From: Opisthorchis felineus | Lineage: Eukaryota; Platyhelminthes; Trematoda; Opisthorchiida; Opisthorchiidae | Reading direction: 5' to 3' | Length of the DNA: 64,000 nt | NCBI GenBank assembly: GCA_004794785.1 | Contig: SJOL01007351.1 | Span: forward strand, 1,250,627 to 1,314,626 | In this document: positions 13,601 to 24,352 of the stretch, in pieces | How the letters are laid out: the number at the start of each line of letters is the position of its first letter | How positions within the stretch are numbered: position 1 is the first letter of the stretch | The notes under the pieces: generated by a model | Seen by the model: only the letters and a program-made list of their open reading frames with translations | Told to the model about the DNA's origin: nothing | Database searches by the model: none | Program-made: the position numbers and the translations under genes

Positions 13601-13760
13601 CGAGCACTGGATTGAAAAATGGTTACCGAAAACGGGTGATCGATTAACCGGAGGAACAGCGTATCGTCCCTTGAACGTGGAAGCAGTGAGTGGAGGCTTC
13701 GTACCGCTCGTCTGTGCTATGACATTAAGTCTACTCGCACTAGCGCTTGAAATGATGTAG
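7307..13760 (+). CDS. Ionotropic glutamate receptor-like gene, 3' part (four exons recognised)
   Basis: This is a ligand-gated cation channel subunit of the plasma membrane, in the ionotropic glutamate receptor (iGluR) superfamily. Four exons on one strand line up in the family order: end of ligand-binding lobe S1 plus M1 and pore loop (7307-about 7638), M3 (about 9375-9588), part of lobe S2 (about 12900-13005), and end of S2 plus M4 (about 13571-13760). The first two and the last two exons join in frame with the splice sites chosen. One exon of length 3n+1 appears to be missing between 9588 and 12900. The amino-terminal domain and most of S1 were not found upstream and may lie outside the window. 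The subtype (kainate/AMPA, NMDA or divergent) cannot be fixed from this fragment. The family call is firm because of combined motif order, strand and phase. Confidence 0.85.
8845..9170 (+). repeat. SINE family A copy
   Basis: This is the fullest plus-oriented copy. It has a front part with GGTCAGTCAATACGTGACCA and GTGACTGAAAGATGGTCG. The tRNA-like part is GCCAAACGGTTAAATGTCC ... GCGGGTACGAAACTG. The tail GAGATGCCC... TTGGCTTCACTGACAGGACG ends in AGATCTCCTCAC. It lies in the iGluR intron. Confidence 0.65.
9375..9588 (+). CDS. iGluR exon: M3 and start of S2
   Basis: The exon reads ACSTRIVILSFWFMVVVW, which matches the ALSTRIV...WWFF start of M3 in iGluRs. SWQATMTAQF then stands where almost all family members have SYTANLAAF. 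It continues with VKNLKDSAKQ (the 'D-L-A-K-Q' segment opening S2) and FLWGTSVHSLFE, matching the YGTVxxGSTxxFF region. The donor is a perfect GAG/GTAAGT at 9588-9594, ending in phase 0. Two acceptors are possible, CAG ending 9370 or TAG ending 9374. The second fits the upstream exon in phase. Confidence 0.85.
9589..12899 (+). other. iGluR intron(s); one S2 exon expected but not found
   Basis: Phase requires an exon of 3n+1 bases here, for the segment that follows 'STFxxMWxxM' in the family. I saw no clear candidate. Contains the possible third SINE at 10780. Confidence 0.5.
10780..10870 (+). repeat. Possible third tRNA-headed repeat
   Basis: GGTGGAGTGGCGATAACAGG resembles an A box. About 35 bases on, ATCCGTGGTTCACACCGCGG resembles a B box (GGTTCRANNCC with changes). 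Single copy in this window, so weak. Confidence 0.3.
12900..13005 (+). CDS. iGluR exon: middle of S2 (probable)
   Basis: An open frame reads GTPCKYAKFTIQANYTC and then SFFVVAPN. This fits the S2 block around 'YAFxxEsxxxeYxxxxxC-x-L', where the cysteine forms the conserved S2 disulphide in the family. The exon would start after CTACCAG (phase 1) and end at CCGCA/GTTTTA (phase 2), which matches the phase-2 acceptor of the next exon. The frame hits a stop at 13028 if read through, so a splice before that is required. Sequence similarity is weaker than for the neighbouring exons. The call rests partly on position and phase. Confidence 0.6.
13419..13440. repeat. Perfect 9-bp inverted repeat with 4-base loop
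   Basis: CTCTGGTGC, loop ACGC, then GCACCAGAG. It sits in the last iGluR intron, about 130 bases before the terminal exon. A short TATATAT stretch follows at 13444-13450. Function unknown. Confidence 0.8.
13571..13760 (+). CDS. iGluR terminal exon: end of S2 and M4
   Basis: It reads LYQRGIIEHWIEKWLP, equivalent to the 'LqeeGxlxxlkxKWW' segment just before the final membrane span. A short linker is followed by LNVEAVSGGFVPLVCAMTL, the 'LxxxnvgGvFxvLxxGl' M4 signature, and by further hydrophobic residues. The stop TAG is at 13758-13760, only two codons after M4, so there is essentially no cytoplasmic tail. The acceptor is placed at TCTCGAAG (ends 13570) after a long pyrimidine-rich tract. The open frame continues upstream to 13482, so the exon could be longer. 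Confidence 0.88.
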
Positions 13761-13841
13761 CATCATCACCATTCTCGCACTCGTGTTGCGCCATTGAATA
13801 CAAAATCAACAAACGTGGATGAATCGGGTTCAAGTGCAGTT

Positions 13842-13847
13842 AATAAA
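13842..13847 (+). terminator. Polyadenylation signal AATAAA for the iGluR gene
   Basis: AATAAA lies 82 bases after the iGluR stop codon, on the same strand and with no other gene between. The usual eukaryotic cleavage signal is this hexamer, so a short 3' UTR of about 100 bases is inferred. Confidence 0.6.
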
Positions 13848-16800
13848 GCCACTCACTGATTAGTTAAATATCTGAACTGCAATTTCGCTTTTCCCTATGT
13901 ATAGTAGTGTCCAGGTGACCTGTCAAGGTTTTTGGTCCATCCATTACCTATTCTTCATCACCATGTTTTCCGCCTGTTTCTTCACTCCGTAAACAATATA
14001 AAACCAAACTGAAGAGGAAAACGCCCCAAGGAAATAAAAAGCAACGAATTGTCTGCAGTGGTTGAACAATTCCACATTGTTACTTTGAAATGCAAACAGT
14101 CGCAGCTTGAACCCAGCCTCCTGAGCATAGTAGGGCCGTTTTAAAAAGAGCATTGAGAGGATCAACTAAACGTGAAATTTCACAAAGAGTATTCTTCTCA
14201 AGGAGGTAGCACTAAAAGGGTTAAAAATAGAACAAGTATCAGACCACTGAAAAAGTCTGGGAGCGATCGAAAAGTCCTCGTCTCAGAAGGCTGACCAAAT
14301 TAAGCAGTTATTTCCTCATTTTAAGGCCATGAAACAACTTTCTTAGCTATTTATGGGAAAATCAATTGGTTAAATTGGCTTGGATATCTCTCTAGGTATC
14401 TGCTACATCAGGTAAGGTACTTCATTACTCCCTAGACAACCGGGCATCGGATGACATCGGGTCGATGAATGATAGCCATCTGCTGTGCCTGTTATCATTC
14501 ATCATCCGGTTCCTTGACAGATCATCTGGTTCACGTCTACTTCGTGTTTGCCTTTTGTACTTTAAAAAATGGGGCTACCTGACAGGCTGTTATTCTGATA
14601 AGTGTGTAAGGTATCGACAGCTAAAACACAAGACAACTTATCCCGTCATTGCGCAATCATTCATCGGGCAGGAAAAAGAGCAAATTAGGCTACGGAAACC
14701 TTCGGCAGAAAACTTATTTAGCCTCCTTACAAAGGACATCCTGCCTGATCTGCTGTGTCATCGAAATACGCCTAAAAGACAAATCTATTAACTATGATGT
14801 CTACTAAGTGCTACACTAGCAGTAAGAAGCACGAAGCACTATCGTTTCGTCGGAGCTTGCTGATGAGCGGTTGATAATGGATGATAGTTTAGAAATGATA
14901 CATCTATGAAGGAATGCCCACTGGCTTGTTTCATCAACGTGCTTTCAGTTGAAAACTGAGCGAAAGGCAATAGACCATGCCATGCGCGTCAAACATAACA
15001 GCGTATTAAACATTATTTCACCATACAGATCATTTGATAACAGAATAGAGCACCATTAACAGTCATTTTACGACGAACGCTAATCTTGCCATATTACTTA
15101 GGCCATCAAGCATCAGGTGATAGCCTGTTGACTTCTCAAGGTTGTTCCATGCAGGGTCTGCTTATGTAACTAATCCGGGACAGTTTTTTCCTACCCTTGT
15201 GATTTTATGGCGATATGTATATGGAATGCTGGATTTGAGATAGATTAAGCTGTCTCCGCGAGCCGCCTCGAGCTACAGGATGCTAAACAACTTCCCTCTA
15301 GCGGCAGTATAACAGCAAGTTTGTTAAGTTAGATCAAGTCACCAGGGTTTTTATGCACCAACAGGGGTGAGTTCGTGTTCATGTTGATTGAGCGATCTCA
15401 AACAAGCAAAAGTGGCACTACTGACTGGTCAAGGGTTACCGGGACAATACCTGGAATTCTACGTCAAGGCACTGTATCAAGGTCAAAATGACTGGTCTCT
15501 CAAAAATCAGTGACCCGGATGAAAAACTGTTGGATAGCATACACAGTCTTCCCTACCGAAGGATTCACTACTACCGATTCCGAAATAGACGGTTTCGTTA
15601 GCCTCCAGCTGGCTTCTTATCAGTCTACACTAATAGGGTAAGAAATTCCAACTGGGTGGGGAATCAACGTAATTCTAGACTAAGCCGTTCCAATGGCTAC
15701 CGGGACACGTGTTCATATGCTGAACTGGATACGACCAGGTCCAAGCAGGACCAATAGAAAGGTGGCTATGTTGTTAAGCTACAAAGTATTATGAGGACAG
15801 CATCAAAGTTCAGGCGCAATTTGTGCAAATCACCAAGGACTGGAAACAGGCGAGTTCCCTACTGTAGCGTGTATCACTGAAATGACGATTGTATGTTCTG
15901 ATCACTACGGTGGGGAACTTCATCTGACCTAACGAAAACTTTTCTTTGCTATTTGATTACAACAATGAAGATTATCATTCAGGATGGCACGTATAGCAAA
16001 CGTTGCGCGCGAGCAGTCAAAATTACTGCATCGATTATTTCTGGTCACGTAAGGTGCTATTTTTCGGAGAAGCCGCTAACGAATCTATTTTCGTTTTTCA
16101 AGTTTTCCTACTTTCTTGGACTTCTTTTTTGTTGATCCGTTCGCCAAACTTGGTCTTTGATTTGCACGCATTTCGTCACCACTCGAAGCTTGATCGTCAG
16201 TGTGCAGGTGAGTTGGTTTTGCGGATCGAAAAACGTTGGATCACAGTTCGGTAACTTCAAACTTTAAAATGGGCCTCAGATGTCCTAAAAATCAATTGAG
16301 GCCTAAATCTGCATGATTTCATGCCCACGCCTTGATCAACAGGGCAGTCTGAAATTTTGAAACAGTGAACATCATTATATTTTTATGGAGACGAAATCTG
16401 GATAGCGCAAATTGCATCATCTATTCTTTACTTTTGTACACATTTCAAAAAATTTAGATACCAAAGATTTAGCTCAAGCTGGTGTTGAATGAGCTTAAGA
16501 TGAAGCAGCCACATTCTATCTCGGTCACTTGCCCATATTGTGCAGTAAGATCTTTCGAAATGAAGAAGCAGTGTACTCTTCTTGCCACCGCTGTTTATGG
16601 TCCGCCAGTCTCGCTGCGAACCGGAACAAGAACCGTTTCTGTTAAGTTACAGGAGCTCCCTCAGAAGCAATGGTTATCTTTAAAATGGAAGCCTTAATGG
16701 TCTTTCAGCGCTCATTTGAGCATTCCTCACGGGCAGCCTGGTTGGCTTAGAAAGAAGCAGGTCCGTTTCCAGGGGTCACGTGGATTAAATCACTGGCCCA

Positions 16801-16919
16801 AGTAAGTTTTTGAACAACCGTCAAGTTCCAAACGGCCAAACAACCCTATCCACGACGACGGGACGGGGTCTCGAAGTTGCAAAGTTGCACAACCTCTCCC
16901 CCCCCCCCACAAAAAAAAA

Positions 16920-16981
16920 NNNNNNNNNNNNNNNNNNNNNNNNNNNNNNNNNNNNNNNNNNNNNNNNNNNNNNNNNNNNNN
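16920..16981. other. Assembly gap, 62 N
   Basis: Flanked on the left by a run of C then A (about 16898-16919), typical of a homopolymer where assembly stopped. Any feature crossing it is unknown. Confidence 1.
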
Positions 16982-17012
16982 TGAGACAGTTACGCCCCAC
17001 TTCTTCTTTTGC

Positions 17013-17270
17013 TTAAGCTATACCACTGAAGATGTATTTCATGGGGTTCGATAGGTCAGTAAAGCTGGTGAATTCAATCTTGGCTGATACATCCTGTACC
17101 GTACATAATGCTGTCTGCCCATGAAGATTGGCAAACCACTTGGTGATCGGTGCGGAATGTATTTTACACTGCCGAGAAACAGTGTTCTGCAACAAGGGCG
17201 GAATAATGCATAGCTGAAAGTAGCGGATAAATTGGTCAGCGAACAGATTAGTGACAATAAGTTCGTCCAC
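17013..17270 (-). CDS. Unassigned open frame, possible terminal exon
   Basis: The 85-codon minus frame includes HSAPITKWFANLHGQTALC, AKIEFTSFTDLSNPMKYIF and stops at 17013. The sequence GTTTCTCGGCAG at about 17170 would make a fair acceptor. The strand and position suit a last exon of the DUF4139 gene. The sequence does not resemble the expected C-terminal strand, so I do not assign it. Confidence 0.25.
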   Translation of the reverse strand: MDELIVTNLFADQFIRYFQLCIIPPLLQNTVSRQCKIHSAPITKWFANLHGQTALCTVQDVSAKIEFTSFTDLSNPMKYIFSGIA

Positions 17271-17689
17271 TTGGCTAGCCGTGGGGAGGACTCATTGAGA
17301 AGTACAAAAGTTAGGCTGGTAATGGCAAACCTAAAACACATATGGAGGGCTTTGATGATATTCATCCCTAACTAGTGTGAGGAGTATTTATAATTGAACC
17401 TTACAAGCAATATTATTGTGTGGCAGTAGAACAAGGTGAGCCCGCGTCGGAAGCCTCTGAAAGAACAGTCTTAGATAATCAGTGTCTGCGTTGCGACGCT
17501 CATCCTTGGTGGAAACATTGAAGGCGGAAAGTGAGGTATCCTATCGGGCTCTCCGTCTGGAGAACTCCATGCTAGATTGGATTACATGATAGTATCAAGA
17601 GATTTGGAAATTGTGACCAAGATTTCGTCCTGTAAGTGGAGCCAGCCTATGCCAAAAAGCCGAGAGACACCGTAGAGCCGTTACATCCT

Positions 17690-18125
17690 TATTGAGAATA
17701 ATCAGCAGCTCACATCTCACGAATCTCCAGGGGAATTCGAACTCGTAGCCTTGAGGCCAATAGGCGAAGACTAAACCACTCAGCAACGGGCGGCTGATCA
17801 GCAGCTAATCACATTGAGACGGATATAGGGTCACTCATCTTTCACTCACGGAACTCACATCAGTGGTCACGAATTGACTGGCTGCGTGAGTGAAGGATGC
17901 CCGGATCTCATTATTGAAGAACGAGTGACGTAATGGCATGTTTAGATACGAAGTCCTCACACTGTTGATCAGCCGGTCGTGGCCGGAATATTACAAGTTC
18001 AATTCGTGAGATGCGCACTGCCGATGATTCCCAATTAGGATGGAACAACTGTACAGTGCTTCCGGGCTTTTCGATGTCGACTAGTTTCACTTAAACGACT
18101 AAATCTCGATTGCAGACAGCGCTTT
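17690..18125. repeat. SINE family A, composite with two tRNA-like heads in opposite directions
   Basis: A minus-oriented head is at 17700-17790 (TCACGAATCTCC, GAATTCGAACTCGTAGCC). The central block follows (GGATATAGGGTCACTCATC, TTTCACTCACGGAACTCACA). A plus-oriented remnant is at 17960-18035 (TTGATCAGCCGGTCGTGGCC), then the tail TGTACAGTGCTTCCGGGCTT. The same central block recurs near 55145. Confidence 0.6.
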
Positions 18126-19507
18126 CTCGCATCTGCATCTGGGTCGCGTATTGTGGACACAGCGCTACACCGCGCTTCATTCCCGCTCAACAACACAGCA
18201 CAGAAGATATGTCTTGCACGTTAGAGGTCGGAAAATGTCCAAAAGGGATGACGTGAGTACATGCGAACAATAGTGAAAAACATGCCTCTGTCATTCTGTA
18301 ACCTCTTCCTCCTGGGAAGCCAGCATGGTGTCCCAATTAAGCATGCATAGGACAAAGTATTTTCTCAAGTTACCAATAAATCTGTCTAAATTGCAATAGA
18401 GTGGCTGGACGGGCTGAACAAAACCGGTCTCTTCTGAGCGGTGGTCCTCTAGAACAGGAAAACTTTTCCTACCTTCCTTTAACGTAATTTGTCTGGTACA
18501 CCGCGCCACACTTGAGATTTAATTCAGTAATCTCCTGAAAAAAGCCGTCATGGGGAAAAGATCATTTGTTCCCCCCTGGAGAACAAGTGATCTCTCTTCG
18601 TCGCGCGTGCGGATAATGTTCGATCCAACATTAGTGTATCAGGTTGTCTGAAAGTATAAGGGAAACTGAATGTTATTCGACAGTATTGTGACTGCATTTC
18701 TCCACATACCAGTAGCCCACAACTCGGGCTAAATTCTTGCACTTTTCAAATGAATTCAAGGCTGCTGTTTCACAGCGAACACGTTAGTAACTCGATGACC
18801 TAGATAGCTTCTTTTCAAATTAGTTCACGTTATTTCTCACGGCCGACCTTTTGTCACATTCAAATTCCCCTTAGTAAAACCGATGTAGTATTGCTAACTT
18901 AGTGTCGAGTGGTGTCAGGATCCCACGAAATCGCCCGAATCACAGGAGCAATGACGCCAAACTAATTTTGCGAAGGAATTTTAACGTTGATCAGTGTGAC
19001 GTGAAGCAAAATTCAACGTTTAAGCAGTAGTAAAAATCCTTCTGATTTTGGATTTTAGATATCTTACAGCCAGGTTTCCTGGATTAAATAGTTTTCAAAC
19101 GGTTTTAATCAGTTCATTCTTTAACGCACTCAAAACTCGTAGAATTATCATGTGGCACGCTGAAACATGTACCTTTCGACAGATGATGGGCAATGTGATT
19201 TCTTGGAGAGAGGATTAGGATTCTTGTGGGACGAAACCATCTATCTAGGAGGGTTGGAAGTAGCTCCATAAGTCCTACGTAAATCTTGCGGTGTATGCTC
19301 ATCATGGACCCTCTTGAAGAGACTGCTCGCTGATAAAGTGCTTCCCCGAAAACAGCACGCTCTCAAGAACGGAGCCATATGGATCGGGCCCAACTATTTT
19401 GCACTATGAGAGATAGACTATCTCCCAGATGAACTACTTCCAAGAAGAAAGTAGCCTGGTCACCAAGGCTGAAAAGCATCTTTTGTGCAAATACTAAAAC
19501 TTTTTAG

Positions 19508-19677
19508 GAGGGTATCGGTAAGTGATATCCGTTTGAAAACCGTTGACTTGGATTTTAATGATGCCTTGAATGCCAGTGAATTAATGCAAAGGCGCATTTT
19601 ACAACAAGACATCCACAATAACACTGCTGGTGACGGGAATGACCCAGCCCACGGAAGTGACACTGTGGGAAATCTTT
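19508..19677 (+). CDS. Possible coding exon, function unknown
   Basis: The + frame reads VSVSDIRLKTVDLDFNDALN, SELMQRRILQQD, GDGNDPAHGSDTVGN. It is hydrophilic, and its composition is typical of coding sequence. It lies between TTTTTAG at the left and a GTACGT donor at 19678. A perfect GTAAGT at 19519-19524 inside it is a warning that the real splice pattern may differ. No family recognised. It lies between the two convergent genes. Confidence 0.35.
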
Positions 19678-20068
19678 GTACGTACATAAATACATACTCG
19701 ATGGAAAATCGCTCACTTCATGCTTCATAGCCGAAAACCTAAACTGAAGCTTATTAGACGCACCTTCTGCCTCAAGCCGGAGTGGATGCAGTCCATGTCA
19801 ACACTGTGGCATTGCTCTGAGGTTTACTTCAACACTACGGAGTAAAACCGGACCATAAAAAGATATCGATGAAAAGTGCGTGTCTGACTTTGAACTGCAG
19901 ACAAGTTTCAGTTGTCTCGAACACACTAAACATTCTGCGTGCCCATTAAGGAACTAGACAATTTCGCAAGAGCGAAACCACAGCCAGCAAAACAAAATCG
20001 TACGCCGATTGTACTATGTTCCCTGGCAACCACTGAAGCACCGCTACACTCAACTCCGCCCCCTACCA

Positions 20069-20110
20069 ACGCACTGATAATGTCACATCGATTAGTGATG
20101 AAACGTTTGC
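20069..20110 (+). repeat. Family 2 hammerhead-like repeat, core changed
   Basis: ACGCACTGATAATGTCACATCG and then ATTAGTGATGAAACGTTTGC (about 20069-20110). Same layout as 45312-45351. The G of CTGATGA is A. Confidence 0.6.
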
Positions 20111-22053
20111 CATGAAATTGCTCCACCGAAGCTACCGAAATTCTGCTCAACAGCCAATGTCCCCTGGATGTTTTCTCATGGCTGCAAGGACCAAACTCGA
20201 CTATTTTCTTACCTTTAGGTCAGATTCGTTCGCAAAACAACTGACGACGATGACATCTGTTTGTTTTCCTATCCTGTGTTCTCCCGGGAGACAATACTAG
20301 TTCCATTGCCGGTGAATTTGCGGATCAACTTATAGCCCCTACCAGTTGGCCTCTATCTCACTTGTACACTAAAATGCTGCAAAATTACGGCTTCAAGCCT
20401 TTCCTCTTGAAGACACACGGGGATTTTGACCTGTCCCGAGAGTGGGCGTTTTCCAGGAGGAACACTTTATATGTACACCCACTCTTATGAGACAACAGGT
20501 GCTGTATCCTGCCTTTCCCCTCTCACACTGTGAACAGATCAGTACGCACTCCAAACTGGAACTAAAATTACAAAGACTGAATATAGAGTAACAATCACTT
20601 AAATTTTGGAAAGCAATCAAATAAAATTTCGAATCAATACATCAGGAAGAAGGAACTGTAATGCTTCGAAACATGATTACAAAGCTTGCAAGTTCAGTCG
20701 ACGAAAAAATGTTGTTATTGTTGATTTTAATGAACACTCGTGAATTTTCGGCATAAAAAACAACGAAAACCATTGTAGTGTGATAAATTCGGTAGAGCAG
20801 GGTCACAAATAGCACAAGCATTGGACGAAAAGCGTAAAATAGGCTATCAAATAATGAGTGCGGGTACATTTTCAACAATGTTAGGTAGGCATGTACGTGG
20901 TAGAAGAGAAACGAAAAATAAAAGCAACCAGCGGCAGGCTTTACAATTGAAAAACAAAAACAAAAAATCCTTGAAAATCAAAACAAACATTGGAAAATCG
21001 TCGGTTTTGGTTGATAAAAACGTGTGGCAAATAACGATAATCGTACGATGAAGCAGTGGGAAATATACGGGAGAAAGGAAACAGGAAAACTGATGGATAA
21101 ATAAACCAGTGGATGATGTGGTGCATTCTCGTAAAAGTAGCTAGCAAACGGTAGTTCGAACAATAACAACCTCGTCGAAATTGAAATACCTATTTAAGGT
21201 CATCGAAATTTGAACGACACGCCAACATCGTTGAGTCAAAACTTTGTACTGTTATGAAAGCAGTGCCGAAATTCGAGTCCAAAAGCGCCGCTAGTGTCTA
21301 AAGGTGAAATGAAATCAGTTCCAAACTTTCAACACATGTCACAAAAATGTTTAAGGATGGGCGCATTGACTGCTTGCTTATCGGATGAAACCAGGTGAAT
21401 ACGAAATTTGTGGGTATTGACAACATTCTGCGTCGACTAGATTCTGCTGATAAAGAATGTTTAGGCCTAAGCGAACCAAGGAGATTGGTTAACAAGAATG
21501 ATCCAGAACCCGACAAACTTAGGCTTCGCTAACCGACACATCCAGATCCTCGTTCGCCGGATGTTCGATCGAATATTTCAAGGTCAGTTCTTTTGTTTCG
21601 CCTGTGGGGATGAAGTCAATGAGGGGTTAATTGATACAAGGGGCAGAAAATGGAAAATAAACATGGGTAACGTTGTTTTGTTGGGTAATTAATTACTAAA
21701 AGCTACTGTTCAAAAGTGGCACAAACCACGTCCAGATGTGTGTTCTAATTGTGAGGCTCACAAGTTTTTTGTCAGGTCAGCATCTATCAAAAATGAAACT
21801 AGTCAAAATTGCGATGCACTCTGATGAAACTTTGACCAGATAGAATGCTAACAGCTTAACGGAGTGCTCTGTTTGCTAATGATTTCCACTAGCGTGTTAC
21901 CACCCCAATTCAGAGCACCTTTTGGACATCAACTAATGGAAGAAAGGGTTACTAGTTTATCTGATTCTTAGGGCAGTCTAGGCTTATCGGTCCACTCTGG
22001 ATGGAATCCACCAGAAACTTCAGTTGTTCACATCAGTTAACTGGACCACTAAT

Positions 22054-22130
22054 TCACTGACGATGTCTCCTCGATTACTGATGGAGCGTTTGCAATCTAT
22101 TCGTCAAGCTCGGCGAACAGATTGACAATC
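22054..22130 (+). repeat. Family 2 hammerhead-like repeat, decayed
   Basis: CACTGACGATGTCTCCTCG, ATTACTGATGGAGCGTTTGC, then CAAGCTCGGCGAACAGATTG. Same order as 45312. GAAA has become GGAG, so the core is lost. Confidence 0.55.
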
Positions 22131-22389
22131 AAGCAACACACTCGAGCCACCCATAGCCACAACACCGCCAGCATCATCCGACTGCTACGAGAAATTTGAA
22201 TGCTCTAATAAATACTTTAAAAGGGTTGACAAGTTCAGTGTGAGCGTAGTTTACAGACATCCAAGGAATTCTACGCCCAAATTAGACGTTAAAAGCAGGG
22301 TTAGCTAGCAGGCCACCTTCGTAAGTCCACCACTTTGCCTAGCACAGCTATATACACCTAGCTAAATAAAAACACAATAGCCTCGGTGG

Positions 22390-22875
22390 CTCGTCAGGTG
22401 AGCACTGTCGGTGATCCAATAAGGATGAGACAGTTGTACAGTGCTTCTCGGCTTTTCGGCAATAATTTGGTTCCATTTAAAGGACGAAATCTGGACTGAA
22501 TTTCCCAGATCTCCTCATAATACCAATTAACTTTAAGTACTCAGAAGGAGGAAAAATTCACGAGTTGCGTGAGCCTTTCATCTGAGAAGTAGTCACTCAA
22601 TGATTTAGTCCTCAGGTGACCACGTGATGCGAATTCCGCGAGTGAAAGATCAGTAGCGATTTAACCTAATTATGATTTAATCACACCACTAATCAGCCGC
22701 TCGTGTTCAACTACTAGTGGGGAGTTGGAGGGCTCGAATCCTCCCCCGATGATTCGTGAGATGCAAACTGCTGCTGATTCTCAATAGGAACAAAACAGCT
22801 CTACGGTGCTTCTCCGATTTTCGGCATGGATTGGCTTCACTTACAGGACAAAATCTCGATCAAATATTGTATTCC
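22390..22875 (+). repeat. SINE family A, partial tandem pair
   Basis: The tail module occurs twice in the same direction: 22400-22520 (GTACAGTGCTTCTCGGCTTT, CAGATCTCCTCAT) and 22780-22860 (CTACGGTGCTTCTCCGATTT, TTGGCTTCACTTACAGGAC). Between them lies a front part and a tRNA-like B-box remnant, AGGGCTCGAATCCTCC (22732-22747). Confidence 0.6.
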
Positions 22876-23137
22876 ACTGTCTCATCAAAATAGCACAGCT
22901 GGAGACAATGTTCAGTTTCTCTCACGCTAAGTCGTGTACCACGAAACGAAAGCTGTTCACGGCGGAGCATTTTTTTAAAACGACAGGGAGTGGACAAGTT
23001 CCGTCAGCCAAGCAAAAATGCAATTTCGAGCCATTTTTGACGGTGAGTTAGAAAGATGTGCACAGTTGGAAATGTACCGGGATATTGGTAGCTCGGGTAC
23101 GTTCATTGGTGGTTGATCAGGTGGCCGTTAAGCTTAA

Positions 23138-23168
23138 CAGGTTTCGTCAGGGTGACATCATCAGTTCG
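23138..23168 (-). repeat. Family 2-like hammerhead motif on minus strand
   Basis: On the minus strand: CTGATGA-T-GTCA-CCC-TGAC-GAAAC, with a perfect 4-bp stem II. Stem I cannot be formed convincingly from the flanks. The same extra T as in family 2 follows the core. Confidence 0.4.
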
Positions 23169-24243
23169 CAATTGGGTGGCTGATTCCTTCTTAACTGCTT
23201 GAGTTTTTACAGTTTTCGAAGACTAGCTGGTATCTGTTGCTGCGTTTGTATGACTGGAACACCCTTTCTCGGAAGCCCACTGGCCCGTTTCGAATTGTGT
23301 TGCGTTGTGGTCTGCACTCCTTGCATTTGATTGGTGGGCTGAGTAGCTTCTGCCGAGGATTTTTTCCTTCGAGAAACGAAAACACACCAAATTCTGCGGT
23401 CATAAGTTTGTGCAGTCAGCCCAACTCACATCTGGACAACCCCCACTCATGCATATTACGCCCAGCCTTACTAGTAGCGGTGTACCGCACACGATGAAAA
23501 GTGACTATGGTCTCCAGTTGCGGTAGTTTGATATACCAATCGGATTCAGAAACTTCATGGTTCCATCTTGTTTTCCGTGTACAACTGTATTAACAAAACT
23601 GGAGAACTTATAAAAATAGACAGTTCACATATTCGTCTTTTACCAAACTGTGTAAACTACCCGGACTAAAGCTCGTCTTTTGAACGCAGTATCATCAGCT
23701 CTGTGATAACAGGATGGCAAAAACCAACACCGCCAACGCCTGGGTTCTTAAAACCAAAAATTGCCTTTTTATTAGGTTAATGGAGGTAGATGTGGTAGGT
23801 GATAAGGCTGGGATTGCAGACCCTGAACTTTGAATCTGAGCCTCAGGCTTCTCACACGCCTCATAGGTCTCAGCTACGGTGGTGTGCAGTGCGCTTTTCC
23901 AGACCAGGTCACACCTATTTTGTAATTATCGCTTGTAAGCTCCGAATTCAGTCCTACTGGAGTGTCCGCGAAGGTGTTGGACAAATGGGAGATATTATTC
24001 TGGCTGCTCACAAACAGTCAAGGTCAATTATTCCAAACAACCCATATATATCAAACTAGTTGCAAAGGATTTAGGTAAAAAGAGAGGCTGATTTTCGTTT
24101 TATTAGACCGGTTCAACTGCAAAACGTCGCCGAATTCGCCCAAGCACATAGCACATGAGGTATTAAATAGAAATAAGCGAAAAATTATGGGACGAACTGA
24201 TCCGAAAACAGGGAGAGAATAATTGAATGACATTTCAATTTAC

Positions 24244-24352
24244 CAGGACCCAGGTCAAGATCCCATTCGACATTATTTGATTTGTTCATCCGAATTGGCT
24301 TGTTCCTGTCGTATTTCTCGGGATGTTTGATGACTGGCTCCAACAGATTAAT
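24244..24352 (-). CDS. DUF4140/4139 gene, last exon recognised
   Basis: The acceptor is TTTTTTTCACTGCAG and the donor is GGTCCTG/GTAAAT (phase 1). It reads [13 protein letters not shown] and then [13 protein letters not shown], equivalent to the 'vxllePxx...nxxxWxlxlxPg' near the C-terminus of DUF4139. In the family one more strand ('...ltlxYxVeyP') and a stop should follow. I found no convincing candidate for it between 24243 and 17000. Confidence 0.93.

Larger units (their letters stand above)
13761..24243. other. Convergent intergenic region, repeat-rich
   Basis: It holds the iGluR polyadenylation signal, SINE A copies (17.7-18.1, 22.4-22.9 kb), family 2 repeats (20.07, 22.05, 23.14 kb), the N gap, and weak exon-like frames at 19508 and 17013. 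A donor-like GCAG/GTGAGT at 16207 ends another short open frame (about 16088-16207). It should also contain the last exon of the DUF4139 gene. Confidence 0.6.

Noticed and set aside
14465..14791. Additional iGluR exon downstream of M4
   Set aside because: M4 is followed by a stop and a polyadenylation signal before this frame, and the frame has no iGluR motif.
14835..14875. Hammerhead-like TCGTTTCGTCGG ... CTGATGAG
   Set aside because: The elements are present, but in the wrong order on either strand.
16898..16919. C-run/A-run as a regulatory or telomere-like tract
   Set aside because: It directly borders the N gap and is best explained as a sequencing homopolymer artefact or gap edge.
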